This document shows positions 23,155-31,779 of a stretch of DNA of 64,000 bases, in pieces. Source of the stretch: Desertifilum tharense IPPAS B-1220 (GTDB taxonomy: Bacteria; Cyanobacteriota; Cyanobacteriia; Cyanobacteriales; Desertifilaceae); the NCBI RefSeq assembly GCF_001746915.1, contig NZ_MJGC01000132.1, positions 86,157 through 150,156 of the forward strand. The letters run 5' to 3'. The notes below the pieces were generated by a model, which did no database searches, had not been told where the DNA came from, and saw only the letters and a program-made list of their open reading frames with translations. A program made the translations under genes and the position numbers. Position 1 is the stretch's first letter. Every line of letters starts with the position of its first letter.

Positions 23155-24270
23155 TCAATCAGTTAAACAAACTGAAAATTGCAAGGGAATTTGCTCGCAA
23201 GCCTCAAGTTGAACGCTTAACGCACAAATATCCTCAACTGCAACGTTAAATAGCGCCACGCTCAAAGCCCCTTCATCGGAACGTTGAGCGGTTGCCTGAG
23301 TCTGGGAACTCTGCAAGCGCAAGCTGCCTCCGCAGGGAAGAACGGCTTGCAGGCATAACTGAGTGCCTTGGGCAGACTGGCAAACGGCTTGTAAAGTTAA
23401 AAGCCCTGCACTGGTGAGCCACTGACGCTCAACGGGTTCGCCAGAAGTTGAAACCGTTAAAGTCAGGTCATTAATAATTTGCCGCGCAGCCAATAGAGAA
23501 AGTACCATTTGCTGCGAGGGCGATGCTGCTTCATAACTGGGTGGAAAATTAGCGGCTTCGGCGCTAGCCATTGCACTACCAGAGCGCAAGGGCGATACCA
23601 AAACCATGCCAGCCAGTTGATTGAGCGTCCCAAACCGATCGGGAAACAGGGATGCCACGGCTTGAACCAATTTGGCACCTTCCCGTAAATTCGACTGCAC
23701 GACCTCCTGACAGCGATCGAGCAGTTGCGCTAAAACAGATTCAGGAACCACAACGGGTAAGTTAAGCGTTCTCAGTTGAGTCAGCCAAAGTTGAGCAGCG
23801 GTTGACTCAACTAAAGGCTCATACGCCTCGTCGTAATATTCACAAACCTCTGTTTCCCAGGGAAAACAGGGTAAGTTGGATTCGATTTTGGCTTGCAATC
23901 GATGTTTAAGCAGAGCCTGGAAACGGTCTTGCACAGTAGGTATCTCTCCCATTTCTTGTGACTGACCCTCCAGTGGGGGCATTGCTTGAGACTGCCCTGA
24001 TTCCGTTTCCCCCCTGCTGGAGGGTGCGAGACAATCGATTTCTTCTAAATCTAAAGGATCGAGTTCGCCTTCGGGTTCCAGGGCTGGGGCCGAGGGTTCC
24101 GAAACTGGCGGCACAGATTCGCGATTAGAAGAGGCTGGGTTTGCGGGTTGCCCAGTTGGGGATGGAGATGCTGTCTTCACGTCTTCTTGAGCAGCACGAA
24201 GGGCTTGCTCTGGATCTTGGAAGAGCCAAGTGAGGAGATCTCTAATTTTGGCTTCTGGGTCACTATTCAT
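23155..24270 (-). CDS. patU: PatU-like protein downstream of hetZ
   Basis: 371 residues from MNSDPEAK; an ATG four codons upstream exists. The start lies inside the last codons of hetZ, an eight-base overlap typical of coupled translation. The N-terminal part (about 30-110) is Pro/Ser/Glu-rich and probably disordered; the C-terminal 230 residues are folded, with RFQALLKHRLQAKIESNLP and ICALSVQLEACEQIPLQFSV. No enzyme motif is visible. The identity rests mainly on position: in filamentous cyanobacteria hetZ is followed by patU genes that adjust heterocyst spacing. The assignment by sequence alone is moderate. Confidence 0.6.
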   Translation of the reverse strand: MNSDPEAKIRDLLTWLFQDPEQALRAAQEDVKTASPSPTGQPANPASSNRESVPPVSEPSAPALEPEGELDPLDLEEIDCLAPSSRGETESGQSQAMPPLEGQSQEMGEIPTVQDRFQALLKHRLQAKIESNLPCFPWETEVCEYYDEAYEPLVESTAAQLWLTQLRTLNLPVVVPESVLAQLLDRCQEVVQSNLREGAKLVQAVASLFPDRFGTLNQLAGMVLVSPLRSGSAMASAEAANFPPSYEAASPSQQMVLSLLAARQIINDLTLTVSTSGEPVERQWLTSAGLLTLQAVCQSAQGTQLCLQAVLPCGGSLRLQSSQTQATAQRSDEGALSVALFNVAVEDICALSVQLEACEQIPLQFSVCLTD

Positions 24271-25456
24271 CGGTAGATGCACTTATTCCGGATACTAGAC
24301 GATTACGAATTTCCCAAGCCGTCTCTAGAAGTTTAGACCACTGCTTTTGCACTTGGGTGGTGCTACAGCCTAAAGTTTGCGCGATCGCACTTTCTGGGAC
24401 TTTTTGTTGCTTGAGTTCGAGTAATTTCTGCTGTTGCGGGGTAAGTTCGCCCAGAAAGCTTTGCCATTGTTGCGGCGTCATGCCGAGATTTTTGTCTAAA
24501 TCGGCCTCTAACCATTGATGCACCAGTTCCCAATGCGAACCCATCGAAAATCGAATTAAGTGGTACTTAAACCGCTGCTGCAAGTAGTCCCGCTGGCGCG
24601 GGGTGAGGTTCATCAGATTTTCAATTTCGTTGGCGGGCAAATCTTGGAGGCGGTAAATAAAGTATTCTACGCAGTCGTTTTGCTGGCGTTCTTCGAGATA
24701 GCTAATCAGTTCTGTCACCACGTTCTGGCGCAAGCTATCTTCGGGGGGTTCGGGTTGCGCCGCAATCATTGCTTCTCGCACTTCTGGGATGGGGCCGGCA
24801 CTCCAGTTTTGATCGGAATCTAAGGAGGACCCTTCTGCGGCACTCTCTAAATCAACGGAGGTTTCTGGGGGCTGTTGTTGCGAGAAGGTTTGGGCGCGGA
24901 GAATAATCAGTTGTTGGCTGCGGCGGCCGGGTAAGGGGATGCGACGCTTGGCGTAGCGTTCGACAAAGGCCATGTATTCGGCCAGTTCCAAAATCGTTTT
25001 GGGGCGATAATTTTCTGGGAGTTGCGCTTCGCGCCCGAAGGCTTTCCACGATTCAATATAAAAGCCCTGTAAGAAATCTTCAATCAAGTTCAGCCGAGCT
25101 TGGTAGCTCGACGGGATTTGAGCTGGGGTAATGTAGCGATAAATAATAGCACTGAGGGTACTATGCAGTTCTAAGCGCCCCTGGCGGTTGCCGAGGTTGT
25201 AGTAGTTCAAGCATTGTTTGAGGCGATGCCGAGCTAAGGTGATTGCCCAAGCGGTCACTTCTCCAGATTCTTGAATGCGCTTGCTTTCTTGGCAGATTCG
25301 GCTGACTTCCATCGCGATCCGCTGCGCGACTACCTCGCAGTTGCCTTCTGAGGCACGGGTAGACTGTTTAAGTTCCCTGAATACAAGTTCAAAGATTGCC
25401 TCCACGCTTTGGCAGATCTCCCCGAAAGATTCAACAAAGTACAACGACCTTAACAT
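24263..25456 (-). CDS. hetZ: HetZ-like regulatory protein
   Basis: 397 residues, matching the usual length of about 400. Recognised stretches: RIAMEVSRICQESKRIQ, LHSTLSAIIYRYITPAQI, FLQGFYIESWKAFGREAQLP, RIPLPGRRSQQLIILRAQTF, and near the C-terminus LEADLDKNLGMTPQQWQ with a sigma-4-like helix-turn-helix, ESAIAQTLGCSTTQVQKQW. HetZ acts with HetR in starting heterocyst differentiation in Anabaena, but it is also kept in filamentous cyanobacteria without heterocysts, where its role is unknown. It is followed by the overlapping patU gene, the conserved order. Confidence 0.82.
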   Translation of the reverse strand: MLRSLYFVESFGEICQSVEAIFELVFRELKQSTRASEGNCEVVAQRIAMEVSRICQESKRIQESGEVTAWAITLARHRLKQCLNYYNLGNRQGRLELHSTLSAIIYRYITPAQIPSSYQARLNLIEDFLQGFYIESWKAFGREAQLPENYRPKTILELAEYMAFVERYAKRRIPLPGRRSQQLIILRAQTFSQQQPPETSVDLESAAEGSSLDSDQNWSAGPIPEVREAMIAAQPEPPEDSLRQNVVTELISYLEERQQNDCVEYFIYRLQDLPANEIENLMNLTPRQRDYLQQRFKYHLIRFSMGSHWELVHQWLEADLDKNLGMTPQQWQSFLGELTPQQQKLLELKQQKVPESAIAQTLGCSTTQVQKQWSKLLETAWEIRNRLVSGISASTDE

Positions 25457-25524
25457 AACCCACTCTACCAGGTGTCATTAAGGTCTAGACTGGGGGTGAT
25501 GCTCCCTTCAGTTCTAAGCGGTCA

Positions 25525-26007
25525 ATGGACTTAGATCGACAAATTCAGCAATTAATCGCAGAAGCGCCCCAAGATGGGACGACGCCTCAAGCGATCGCCG
25601 CGATCGCGCCTTTGTTTAAAGAACTTGCCCAAAAGCTTCAACATTCCGAGTATTACGTCCTGCAAACGCTAGATGGGCGGTGGGTGATGACAACCCTTAG
25701 CAATACTAGGGAAACCAACCGCCAAAAAACGGTAATTTATGGGTTTCCCACGCTTAAAGATGCGGCAGACCATCCCTATTCTCGCCAAGATCCCCAGGTA
25801 ATGGCAACTCCGGTCGGCACAATTAAGATTTTATTTCAACTTTTGGCGATGGAAGGGGTGGATAGCCTCGTGTTTTTCCAAACTTCGGGTCAGGCAGCAA
25901 CGGGCACGGAGGTGAAACGCAGCGAGGTGCAAACTTTGATTCAAACTCACCTCCAACAGATGTATCCGACACCGCGCCGGAGTTCTATTCCGCCGAACCT
26001 AGCTTAG
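25525..26007 (+). CDS. Conserved hypothetical protein
   Basis: 160 residues, divergent from hetZ with a 68-base gap, and overlapping the 3' end of sds by four bases. The core reads YYVLQTLDGRWVMTTLSN, TVIYGFPTLKDAADHPYSR and GTIKILFQLLAMEGVDSLVF, with alternating strands and helices, soluble. I cannot assign a family. No catalytic motif stands out. Divergence from hetZ could mean a shared control region but does not show a shared role. Confidence 0.75.
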   Translation: MDLDRQIQQLIAEAPQDGTTPQAIAAIAPLFKELAQKLQHSEYYVLQTLDGRWVMTTLSNTRETNRQKTVIYGFPTLKDAADHPYSRQDPQVMATPVGTIKILFQLLAMEGVDSLVFFQTSGQAATGTEVKRSEVQTLIQTHLQQMYPTPRRSSIPPNLA

Positions 26008-26975
26008 TACAAGCGGCTGAGAACGTAGTCGGTTAGGTCTATGAGGGTTTGCCGCGATTCTGTGGGCGGTAAACCGGCTAAACAGGCGGCGGCTTGGTGG
26101 GCATGGTGGGCAGCCAGTTCTCGCGATCGCTCTATTCCTTGGCTATCTTTAACCAGGGCGATCGCTTTTTCTAAATCTTCGGGTTCAGTAAACTCTTTTT
26201 CAATCAAAACTTCTAAATACGGATTATCCTCCATAGCATATAAAACGGGCGCTGTCAAGTTGCCGCTTTGGAGATCCGAACCTGCGGGTTTGCCCAACAC
26301 CTCAGTCGAAGCCGTGAAATCAAGAATATCGTCAACGATTTGAAATGCTAATCCCACATGGCGGCCGTAGCGGTAGAGGTTATCGCTCATTTCCGGCGAG
26401 ACATCGCTGAGAACCCCTGCTGCCTTCGCGCTGTTTGCCATTAAGGAAGCGGTCTTGTAATAACTCTTTTTCAAATAGGCTTCTAAGCTTAAGCGGGTAT
26501 CAAACCGATTGAGTCCTTGTTGAATTTCCCCTTCCGCTAGATCCATAATCACTTGAGACAGGAGCTTCACGACCGCAAGATTGTCTAGGTTAGCCAGGTA
26601 CCAGGACGATTGCGCGAACAAAAAATCGCCCGCTAGCACCGCAACGCGATTGCCAAAACTACTGTGAACTGTGGGCATTCCCCGCCGTAGCGCCGACTCA
26701 TCGACTACATCGTCGTGAACTAAGCTGGCCGTGTGAATCATTTCGGTAATTTCAGCCAGTCGCCGATGCGATGCCGTAATTTCTTGGTTGGGATGGGTTG
26801 CTCGCGATAACAGCAGGACAATGGCGGGTCTGAGTCGCTTGCCTTCAGTGCCAAAAAGGTACTCTGCTGCGGCGTAAAGAATGGGGTGACGCGCACTCAC
26901 CAACTGCTTCAGGTTTTCCGTTAGCAAACGCAGGTCTGCTTCCACCGGATAGAATAGGGAGGTCGCTGAGGTCAT
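26004..26975 (-). CDS. sds: Solanesyl (polyprenyl) diphosphate synthase
   Basis: 323 residues. Trans-prenyltransferase with both aspartate-rich motifs: HDDVVDESALRRG (first) and QIVDDILDFTAS (second), plus GTEGKRLRPAIVLLLSRA for substrate binding. Cyanobacterial members make the C45 chain for plastoquinone. The chain length cannot be read reliably from the sequence; the solanesyl assignment follows the cyanobacterial orthologue. It acts in the cytosol next to the membrane, using isopentenyl diphosphate from the MEP pathway that dxr begins. Confidence 0.93.
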   Translation of the reverse strand: MTSATSLFYPVEADLRLLTENLKQLVSARHPILYAAAEYLFGTEGKRLRPAIVLLLSRATHPNQEITASHRRLAEITEMIHTASLVHDDVVDESALRRGMPTVHSSFGNRVAVLAGDFLFAQSSWYLANLDNLAVVKLLSQVIMDLAEGEIQQGLNRFDTRLSLEAYLKKSYYKTASLMANSAKAAGVLSDVSPEMSDNLYRYGRHVGLAFQIVDDILDFTASTEVLGKPAGSDLQSGNLTAPVLYAMEDNPYLEVLIEKEFTEPEDLEKAIALVKDSQGIERSRELAAHHAHQAAACLAGLPPTESRQTLIDLTDYVLSRLY

Positions 26976-27694
26976 GGATAGGCCGACTCTGGCGAGAAGT
27001 TACGAAATTTTACATATCTTATCTCAATTTTAAGGCAAGGCTGGAGTATCTGAAAATTTCCTGTTGAGATTTATAAAACTCTCAGGGAAAATCGTCCCGA
27101 AAGGGAAAAGTTTTGTGTTATCCTAAATAATAAGGATTTCAAATAAATTCAAGGAAGCCCAGGCTCAAGCCACCTTTGGATAAGAGTAGCAGATTGGCTA
27201 GTCCCGCAGGACGTTGGGTGAGCTTTGCTCGCTTGGTTTTGGCTCTTTCTCTATTAATCTGATTTTAGAGTGTAGCCTGTTTAAGGCGTAGCGGCCCAAC
27301 TGCGAAATTAAGATTGTTCAAGCTTCTGCTGTTATCTGAAGCGGGTGTTTAAGCCAAGGTGATGACAGACAATTGACCTCAACGAAGTAGCTTCCCCTAC
27401 TTCTGTTTAGTTGCGTGTAAATAAGCCGCTACGCGGGCTTCTGTTGGGAGCTGAAGCGAGATGGCTAAGGTTTTCATGTGCCTTGATATTTGACATTCTC
27501 ACCCGTCTTCGTTCTCTCCGCTCACTCCACTTGGCCGTAACTTATGATCTACAAAGATATCCCGTTAATTATTCCTGTATTAGCAATGGCGTACCTCTGT
27601 ACCGTGTACCTCTTACTGACGCTTGCTCAGAGAGGGACTAAATTACCATAGTAGCATAATCTCTAGCACTCAGCTTGCTCAAGACCGATGAGTC

Positions 27695-27719
27695 ACTCAA
27701 ATCGACATCCGATTTGAGT
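27695..27719. terminator. Perfect hairpin, stem 10
   Basis: ACTCAAATCG pairs with CGATTTGAGT around ACATC. No T-run on either side. It stands 70 bases downstream of the reverse VOC gene stop and could stabilise or end that mRNA, or belong to an RNA transcribed from the region. Confidence 0.4.
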
Positions 27720-27741
27720 CAATTGTTGCTTCAGCAAGCTT

Positions 27742-27769
27742 GCACTTCGCCCTCAAACGGGCGAAGTGC
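27742..27769 (-). terminator. Perfect hairpin, stem 11, downstream of the VOC gene
   Basis: GCACTTCGCCC pairs with GGGCGAAGTGC around TCAAAC, 20 bases after the VOC gene stop. It is very GC-rich but lacks a T-run. The position suggests a 3' end element of that gene. Confidence 0.5.
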
Positions 27770-27789
27770 GATCGCGCGTGCTGCCTCAA

Positions 27790-28377
27790 CTAATCCGCAA
27801 CCTCCGCCATTTCAATCACCCGCCCGTCCAAGTCCTTCACCAAGAAATTCAGGGGCTTGTCGCGGCGAATTTTGTGCTTAATGGCTCGCAGTTGCACGCG
27901 CATCAGCACCTGCTCCAAACAGTCATGGTCAAAACACACATGACGCTGACGGTCTTTCCTACCCAGACTTGCCCCACTTATGACATGAAGTTGGGTATTT
28001 TTCTGTAACTGATACCACAACCCATCCGGTCGATCGAGCGATTTGGTTCCCAAACTGCCCATCCCCCCCGCCGACATATACAGGGGGTCAATCCCTGTTG
28101 TACCCAGAGTTTGCTCGTAATTGTAATAATAATGCAGCGGCACCTCCGCCACCGGCAGATTGAGCAATCCCTCATAAAATTGGCGAGCCACATCCAAATC
28201 AGACACCATAATGGTGTGAACCTTGGGGGCGCTAGTCAGAAACATCCACATCGCGCCCGCATAGGCAACCAGCAGCAGCACCATAATGCCCTGAGTGGAA
28301 AACAGGCTGTCGAGGGGAACGAGCGGGAAAAAAGCTCCAATGGTAAATGGCATAGGCAACGTTAATAGAGGACTCAT
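27790..28377 (-). CDS. Membrane-anchored VOC (glyoxalase-fold) protein
   Basis: 195 residues from ATG 28377; another ATG lies four codons upstream. An N-terminal hydrophobic stretch (about 1-50, with GIMVLLLVAYAGAMWMFLT) is followed by a vicinal-oxygen-chelate domain: VHTIMVSDLDVARQFYEGLL is the typical first beta-alpha unit, and QRHVCFDHDCLEQVLMRVQ the second half, ending in LVKDLDGRVIEMAE, where the Glu is a likely metal ligand. The substrate is unknown. N-terminal anchoring is unusual for the fold, which is normally cytosolic. Confidence 0.85.
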   Translation of the reverse strand: MSPLLTLPMPFTIGAFFPLVPLDSLFSTQGIMVLLLVAYAGAMWMFLTSAPKVHTIMVSDLDVARQFYEGLLNLPVAEVPLHYYYNYEQTLGTTGIDPLYMSAGGMGSLGTKSLDRPDGLWYQLQKNTQLHVISGASLGRKDRQRHVCFDHDCLEQVLMRVQLRAIKHKIRRDKPLNFLVKDLDGRVIEMAEVAD

Positions 28378-28391
28378 GATTAAAATCATCT

Positions 28392-28574
28392 ATGGGCAAA
28401 TCAGAAGAACAGGAAAAATACTTATCAATCTTGGGTTCAGACTCGCAAGCTTGCGTTTTCACATCGCAACTGTTGGCGCAGGCCAACCCTTTTAATTTAA
28501 CGAATTGTGGGAATTTCCGGGGAGAGCCGTCGTCAATATTAGAGCAGAAAGCCTTAGAATGCTATCGGTCTTAG
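28392..28574 (+). CDS. Possible small protein, weakly supported
   Basis: A 60-codon frame (MGKSEEQEKYLSILG onward) starts just upstream of, and divergent from, the VOC gene. It has a reasonable composition and three cysteines, but no ribosome binding site, no recognisable family and no hairpin after it. It lies in the region that should hold the VOC and coaX promoters. It may be chance. Confidence 0.2.
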   Translation: MGKSEEQEKYLSILGSDSQACVFTSQLLAQANPFNLTNCGNFRGEPSSILEQKALECYRS

Positions 28575-28721
28575 AAAATTGAGGCTGGCTGCTTGCCTAA
28601 TCCGTTAGAAGACGGCAGAACGGTTCTAGTCCCCTTCTACCCTCGGCTTTCTCTAGGGTATGCTAACTTCAGGAGTTCAGACCACCTTTGTTGCAATCCC
28701 CACAGTGAGTAACGAACATTT

Positions 28722-29567
28722 GTGACTAATGTAATTCATCCCCAAACGGTTGACCCAACTTGGTTAGCACTCATGATTGGGAATTCACGACTCCACTGGG
28801 CCTTATTTTCAGGAAAAACCCTGCGGGAAGCCTGGGAGATTGACCAAGTTCCGGTGACGGCAATTGAACGACTGATTCAACAATGGGCCCAAGGCGATTG
28901 GCCAGAGGCAATTTTTCCCCTGAATGTCCGCGAATGGGTGCGTCAGGCCGCTAAGGCGGGGCCCATTCCCTTATATCTTGCTTCCGTCGTTCCGGCACAA
29001 ACTTCAATTTGGCAAACTTACCCCGCTACCACGATCGTTACCCCGGATCGGCTGCCGCTCAAAGGACTATATCCCACCTTGGGTATCGATCGCGCTTTAG
29101 CGATTTTAGGGGCGGGCAACCAGTTGGGATGGCCGGTTCTAGTGCTTGATGCTGGAACTGCTTTAACGCTCACGGGGGCGGATGGCGATCGCCATTTAGT
29201 CGGGGGCGCGATTTTACCGGGCTTAGGGCTGCAATTGCACGCTTTAGTCGAACATACCGCCGCCTTACCGATTGTGGAAGCCCGCTCGGATTCGACGCTA
29301 CCGCCCCGCTGGGCGCTCAATACTGCCGATGCCGTAGAAAGCGGGATTGTGTATACAATGGTGGCGGGCATTCAAGACTTTATTGGAGCTTGGCGGACCA
29401 AATTTCCCGACAGCGCGATCGCCATGACGGGAGGGGATAGCACCTCGCTGCTCAATTACCTGCAAGCCAAAGCGCCGGAAGTTGCGGCCATTGTCCAGCC
29501 CGATCCGCACCTGATCTTTTGGGGCATTCGTAGCGTTGCACTCGCTCAACTTCCCATTTCTCAATAA
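28722..29567 (+). CDS. coaX: Type III pantothenate kinase
   Basis: Phosphorylates pantothenate, the first step of CoA synthesis. 281 residues from a GTG. Family motifs: WLALMIGNSRLHWALF near the start (phosphate loop), the central LDAGTALTLTGADGDRHLVG with GGAILPGLGLQLHAL, and SGIVYTMVAGIQDFIGAW. The first motif usually reads DxGNT; here the Asp is Met (MIGNS). I believe this is a trait of cyanobacterial CoaX, but it affects a residue regarded as important. The last seven bases overlap the convergent hydrolase gene. Confidence 0.92.
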   Translation: MTNVIHPQTVDPTWLALMIGNSRLHWALFSGKTLREAWEIDQVPVTAIERLIQQWAQGDWPEAIFPLNVREWVRQAAKAGPIPLYLASVVPAQTSIWQTYPATTIVTPDRLPLKGLYPTLGIDRALAILGAGNQLGWPVLVLDAGTALTLTGADGDRHLVGGAILPGLGLQLHALVEHTAALPIVEARSDSTLPPRWALNTADAVESGIVYTMVAGIQDFIGAWRTKFPDSAIAMTGGDSTSLLNYLQAKAPEVAAIVQPDPHLIFWGIRSVALAQLPISQ

Positions 29568-30394
29568 GGCGTTTCGCGTCCCCCCACTTGAGTGACAAAC
29601 TCGCGGATATATTGGGCGATCGCTTCCGGAAAATCCTGCGGCCAATCCAGGCTGCCGGGAGGGAGCGATCGCAGTTGCATTTTTTTGATTAAGCGTCCAT
29701 AGGTTTGACTGAGTTGAGCCACCTCGGAAGCATCGCGATCCGCTTGCAGCAACAGGATCGGTAACGTTAACCAACCCAAACGTTCATTCAAATATTCGGC
29801 TTGAATTTCGCTTTTGCGCCGCCCGAAGAGTAACTGACACGCCGCCGGAGATTGGATCAGTTTTTGGCGTAGCTTAAGATTTTCCTCAATTGCGCCAGAT
29901 TTGCCCAGTAATTTCGCAATGGGTAGAAGCGATCGCATCAACCAATAACCCACAGGCGGTTTACCCATTAACCACGACTCCTTCCACCACCGGCGCGTTA
30001 AACCCGGTGCTTCCACCCCTTCCGGTGCGAGCAAAACCAATCCCCGAACCCGTTCGGGATACTTAATCGCAAAATTGGCCGCAATCCAAGCGCCAATCGA
30101 ATGACCGATTAAATAAACTTCAGAGAGTCGCAACGCCTCTAGATATTCTGCCAAACATTCCGTTTCTAGCTCAATCGAGTAATGCACCGATTCCGCTTCC
30201 GATTCGCCAAACCCCAACAAGTCCAGCGCGCAGCAATGATACTCTTCCCCTAAACGTTCCAGAATGGGCAACCACTGGGAGCTATCTGTCCAAGAACCAT
30301 GAAGAAATACTAATACAGGCCCCTGACCTACTTCATGCCAAAAAATTCTCCCTTGAGTCAGCCGAATTCGAGAATGGCGTAGCTGTATTGTCAT
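29561..30394 (-). CDS. Alpha/beta hydrolase
   Basis: 277 residues from ATG 30394 (MTIQLRHSRIRL); an in-frame start 45 bases upstream is less likely. Oxyanion motif VLVFLHGSWTDSSQW, then CCALDLLGFGESEAE, and the nucleophile elbow LIGHSIGAWIAANFA (Ser in GHSIG). The lid region (about 150-200) is typical of the family. The expected late catalytic His is not clear: the C-terminal region after LLLQADRDASEV lacks an obvious GxxH. The substrate is unknown. Last of three close reverse genes with PrxQ and Nudix. Confidence 0.88.
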   Translation of the reverse strand: MTIQLRHSRIRLTQGRIFWHEVGQGPVLVFLHGSWTDSSQWLPILERLGEEYHCCALDLLGFGESEAESVHYSIELETECLAEYLEALRLSEVYLIGHSIGAWIAANFAIKYPERVRGLVLLAPEGVEAPGLTRRWWKESWLMGKPPVGYWLMRSLLPIAKLLGKSGAIEENLKLRQKLIQSPAACQLLFGRRKSEIQAEYLNERLGWLTLPILLLQADRDASEVAQLSQTYGRLIKKMQLRSLPPGSLDWPQDFPEAIAQYIREFVTQVGGRETPY

Positions 30395-30451
30395 CAGGAT
30401 TTTAGGTGGGTAGATGAAACATGGGGAGTTGCGAACCAAACCGAGCGCCGC

Positions 30452-30907
30452 CTAAGCCAGCGTGGTTAAACCGTTAAGATAGTCTTGAAGCTGCTGGTTG
30501 TGGTCATGAGAGAGCTTACCATCTGGGAGCGACGTTAGTTCAAACGCTTGCACCTCAGAAATTTCTAACTCGTCTTTCACCTGCATTTGACCGTTGACTT
30601 GGGCTTCAACCACCACGCAAATGGAATGCAGCCTCGGATCGCGATCGGGAGCCGAATAAACGCCCACTAAACGGCTAATTTTGACCAGTTCTAGGCCCGT
30701 TTCTTCTGCTAATTCGCGCCGAACCGCAGTGGGGATATCTTCTCCCCAATCCACTAGTCCTCCCGGAATCGACCATAAACCATTGTCGCGTCGCCGAACC
30801 AGAACAATTCGACCGTCCGGAAGGCGAGAAATAATGCTGGTTCCCGTCAAAGGATGGCGGAAAATAAGACCTAAAACAGTTTGAAAAATGTGCCATAACC
30901 GACGCAT
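30452..30907 (-). CDS. Nudix hydrolase
   Basis: 151 residues. The Nudix box is complete: GLVDWGEDIPTAVRRELAEE followed by TGLEL (G-x5-E-x7-REUxEExGU). Preceded by ISRLPDGRIVLVRRRDNGLW, a beta strand pattern common in ADP-ribose or nucleotide-sugar type members. Hydrolyses a nucleoside diphosphate linked to some moiety; the substrate is not predictable. It sits 12 bases before the hydrolase stretch and 26 after prxQ, so they probably form one unit. Confidence 0.92.
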   Translation of the reverse strand: MRRLWHIFQTVLGLIFRHPLTGTSIISRLPDGRIVLVRRRDNGLWSIPGGLVDWGEDIPTAVRRELAEETGLELVKISRLVGVYSAPDRDPRLHSICVVVEAQVNGQMQVKDELEISEVQAFELTSLPDGKLSHDHNQQLQDYLNGLTTLA

Positions 30908-30933
30908 ACGCCAGGTTTCTCTCCAAGGGACTA

Positions 30934-31401
30934 TTACGGTTCAACTGGGAAATCTTGAAGAATTTCGCCTGCATGAAGTTCAGGCTTCATTTTGCGGTAG
31001 ATGCGTGCGATTTTGCCTTCGGGATTGATGATGAAGGTGGTGCGATGAATCCCCATAAATTCTTTACCCATAAACTTTTTTAACCCATAGCATCCGTAAG
31101 CCGCAGCGACTTGGGCTTCGCGATCGCACAACAGCGGAAACGGTAATTGGTGCTTAGTGGCAAATTTAGCATGGGTTTGCGCTTCATCTGCACTGATCCC
31201 TAAAACAATCCATTGACGCGCTTGATACTGGCTGTAGGTATCGCGAAATCCGCAAGCCTCTTTGGTACAACCGGGCGTTAGATCGCGCGGATAAAAGTAG
31301 AGAACCACCCAATGACCTCTCAGTTGGGCAAGTTCTACCTCCTGAGCTTGGGCATCACAGAGGCTAAAGTTGGGGGCTAAATCGCCGACTTGCAGGGACA
31401 T
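30934..31401 (-). CDS. PrxQ/BCP-type peroxiredoxin
   Basis: 155 residues. Reduces hydrogen peroxide and alkyl peroxides using a thiol donor. FYPRDLTPGCTKEACGFRD carries the peroxidatic Cys and, five residues later, the resolving Cys of the BCP/PrxQ type. AQEVELAQLRGHWVVLYFYP is the thioredoxin-fold start, and the end IARIYRKMKPELHAGEI is usual. No signal peptide, so probably cytosolic. First gene of the reverse cluster prxQ, nudix, hydrolase. Confidence 0.95.
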   Translation of the reverse strand: MSLQVGDLAPNFSLCDAQAQEVELAQLRGHWVVLYFYPRDLTPGCTKEACGFRDTYSQYQARQWIVLGISADEAQTHAKFATKHQLPFPLLCDREAQVAAAYGCYGLKKFMGKEFMGIHRTTFIINPEGKIARIYRKMKPELHAGEILQDFPVEP

Positions 31402-31614
31402 TTCACCACAGGAAGGATAGAGAGCATAGATTATTAGTATTGCAAAAAAGCTCTCCTCAAGCGCATGGGCTGATTGTCAACTTTCGCTCAGGAAAAAGGA
31501 ACAGTATGCCACAATAGATGTTAAGATGGTGCCTCCGACTGGGCAACATTTGCACGTCAGTGTTGCTACGGTTAGGACTCGGCACTGTTTTTGTTGTGAA
31601 TCAATGAGGTGAAC

Positions 31615-31779
31615 ATGGCGAAGCGCCGTAACCCCAAGAAAGAGAAGGCGCAGCGAAATCTGGCATACGCTCGCAAGTTTCGCAAACGGAAAAGTTCAAG
31701 TCGCTTTACCAGGCGGCGATATGTGAAACCAACAGAGTCAGAGGAAGAAGGAGAGGAAATGACAACGTCTGAGTCTTAA
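31615..31779 (+). CDS. 54-residue highly basic protein
   Basis: A short frame with a strong start, MAKRRNPKKEKAQRNLAYAR, followed by KFRKRKSSSRFTRRR, then an acidic tail (ESEEEGEE). The ATG has GAGGT five bases upstream. Its first 35 residues are nearly one-third Arg and Lys, suggesting nucleic acid or ribosome binding; the layout resembles small ribosome-associated proteins, though I recognise none. Its own terminator lies 225 bases on (32005-32032). Real by codon pattern and start signal; function unknown. Confidence 0.75.
   Translation: MAKRRNPKKEKAQRNLAYARKFRKRKSSSRFTRRRYVKPTESEEEGEEMTTSES

Larger units (their letters stand above)
26976..27789. other. Long gene-free, hairpin-rich intergenic region
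   Basis: 814 bases between sds and the VOC gene, with no credible coding frame. It contains a repeated hairpin motif, GCTTC-(11)-GAAGC, at about 27323-27343 and 27437-27457, a long-range 10-base complement (GCGTAGCGGC at 27286-27295 with GCCGCTACGC at 27425-27434), GAAGTAG/CTACTTC at 27384-27403, and two strong hairpins near the right end listed separately. The density of pairing suggests one or more non-coding RNAs or the debris of a mobile element. I recognise neither 6S RNA, RNase P RNA nor tmRNA here. Confidence 0.4.

Noticed and set aside
26976..27789. 6S RNA, tmRNA or RNase P RNA
   Set aside because: None of the conserved core sequences of these RNAs could be found.
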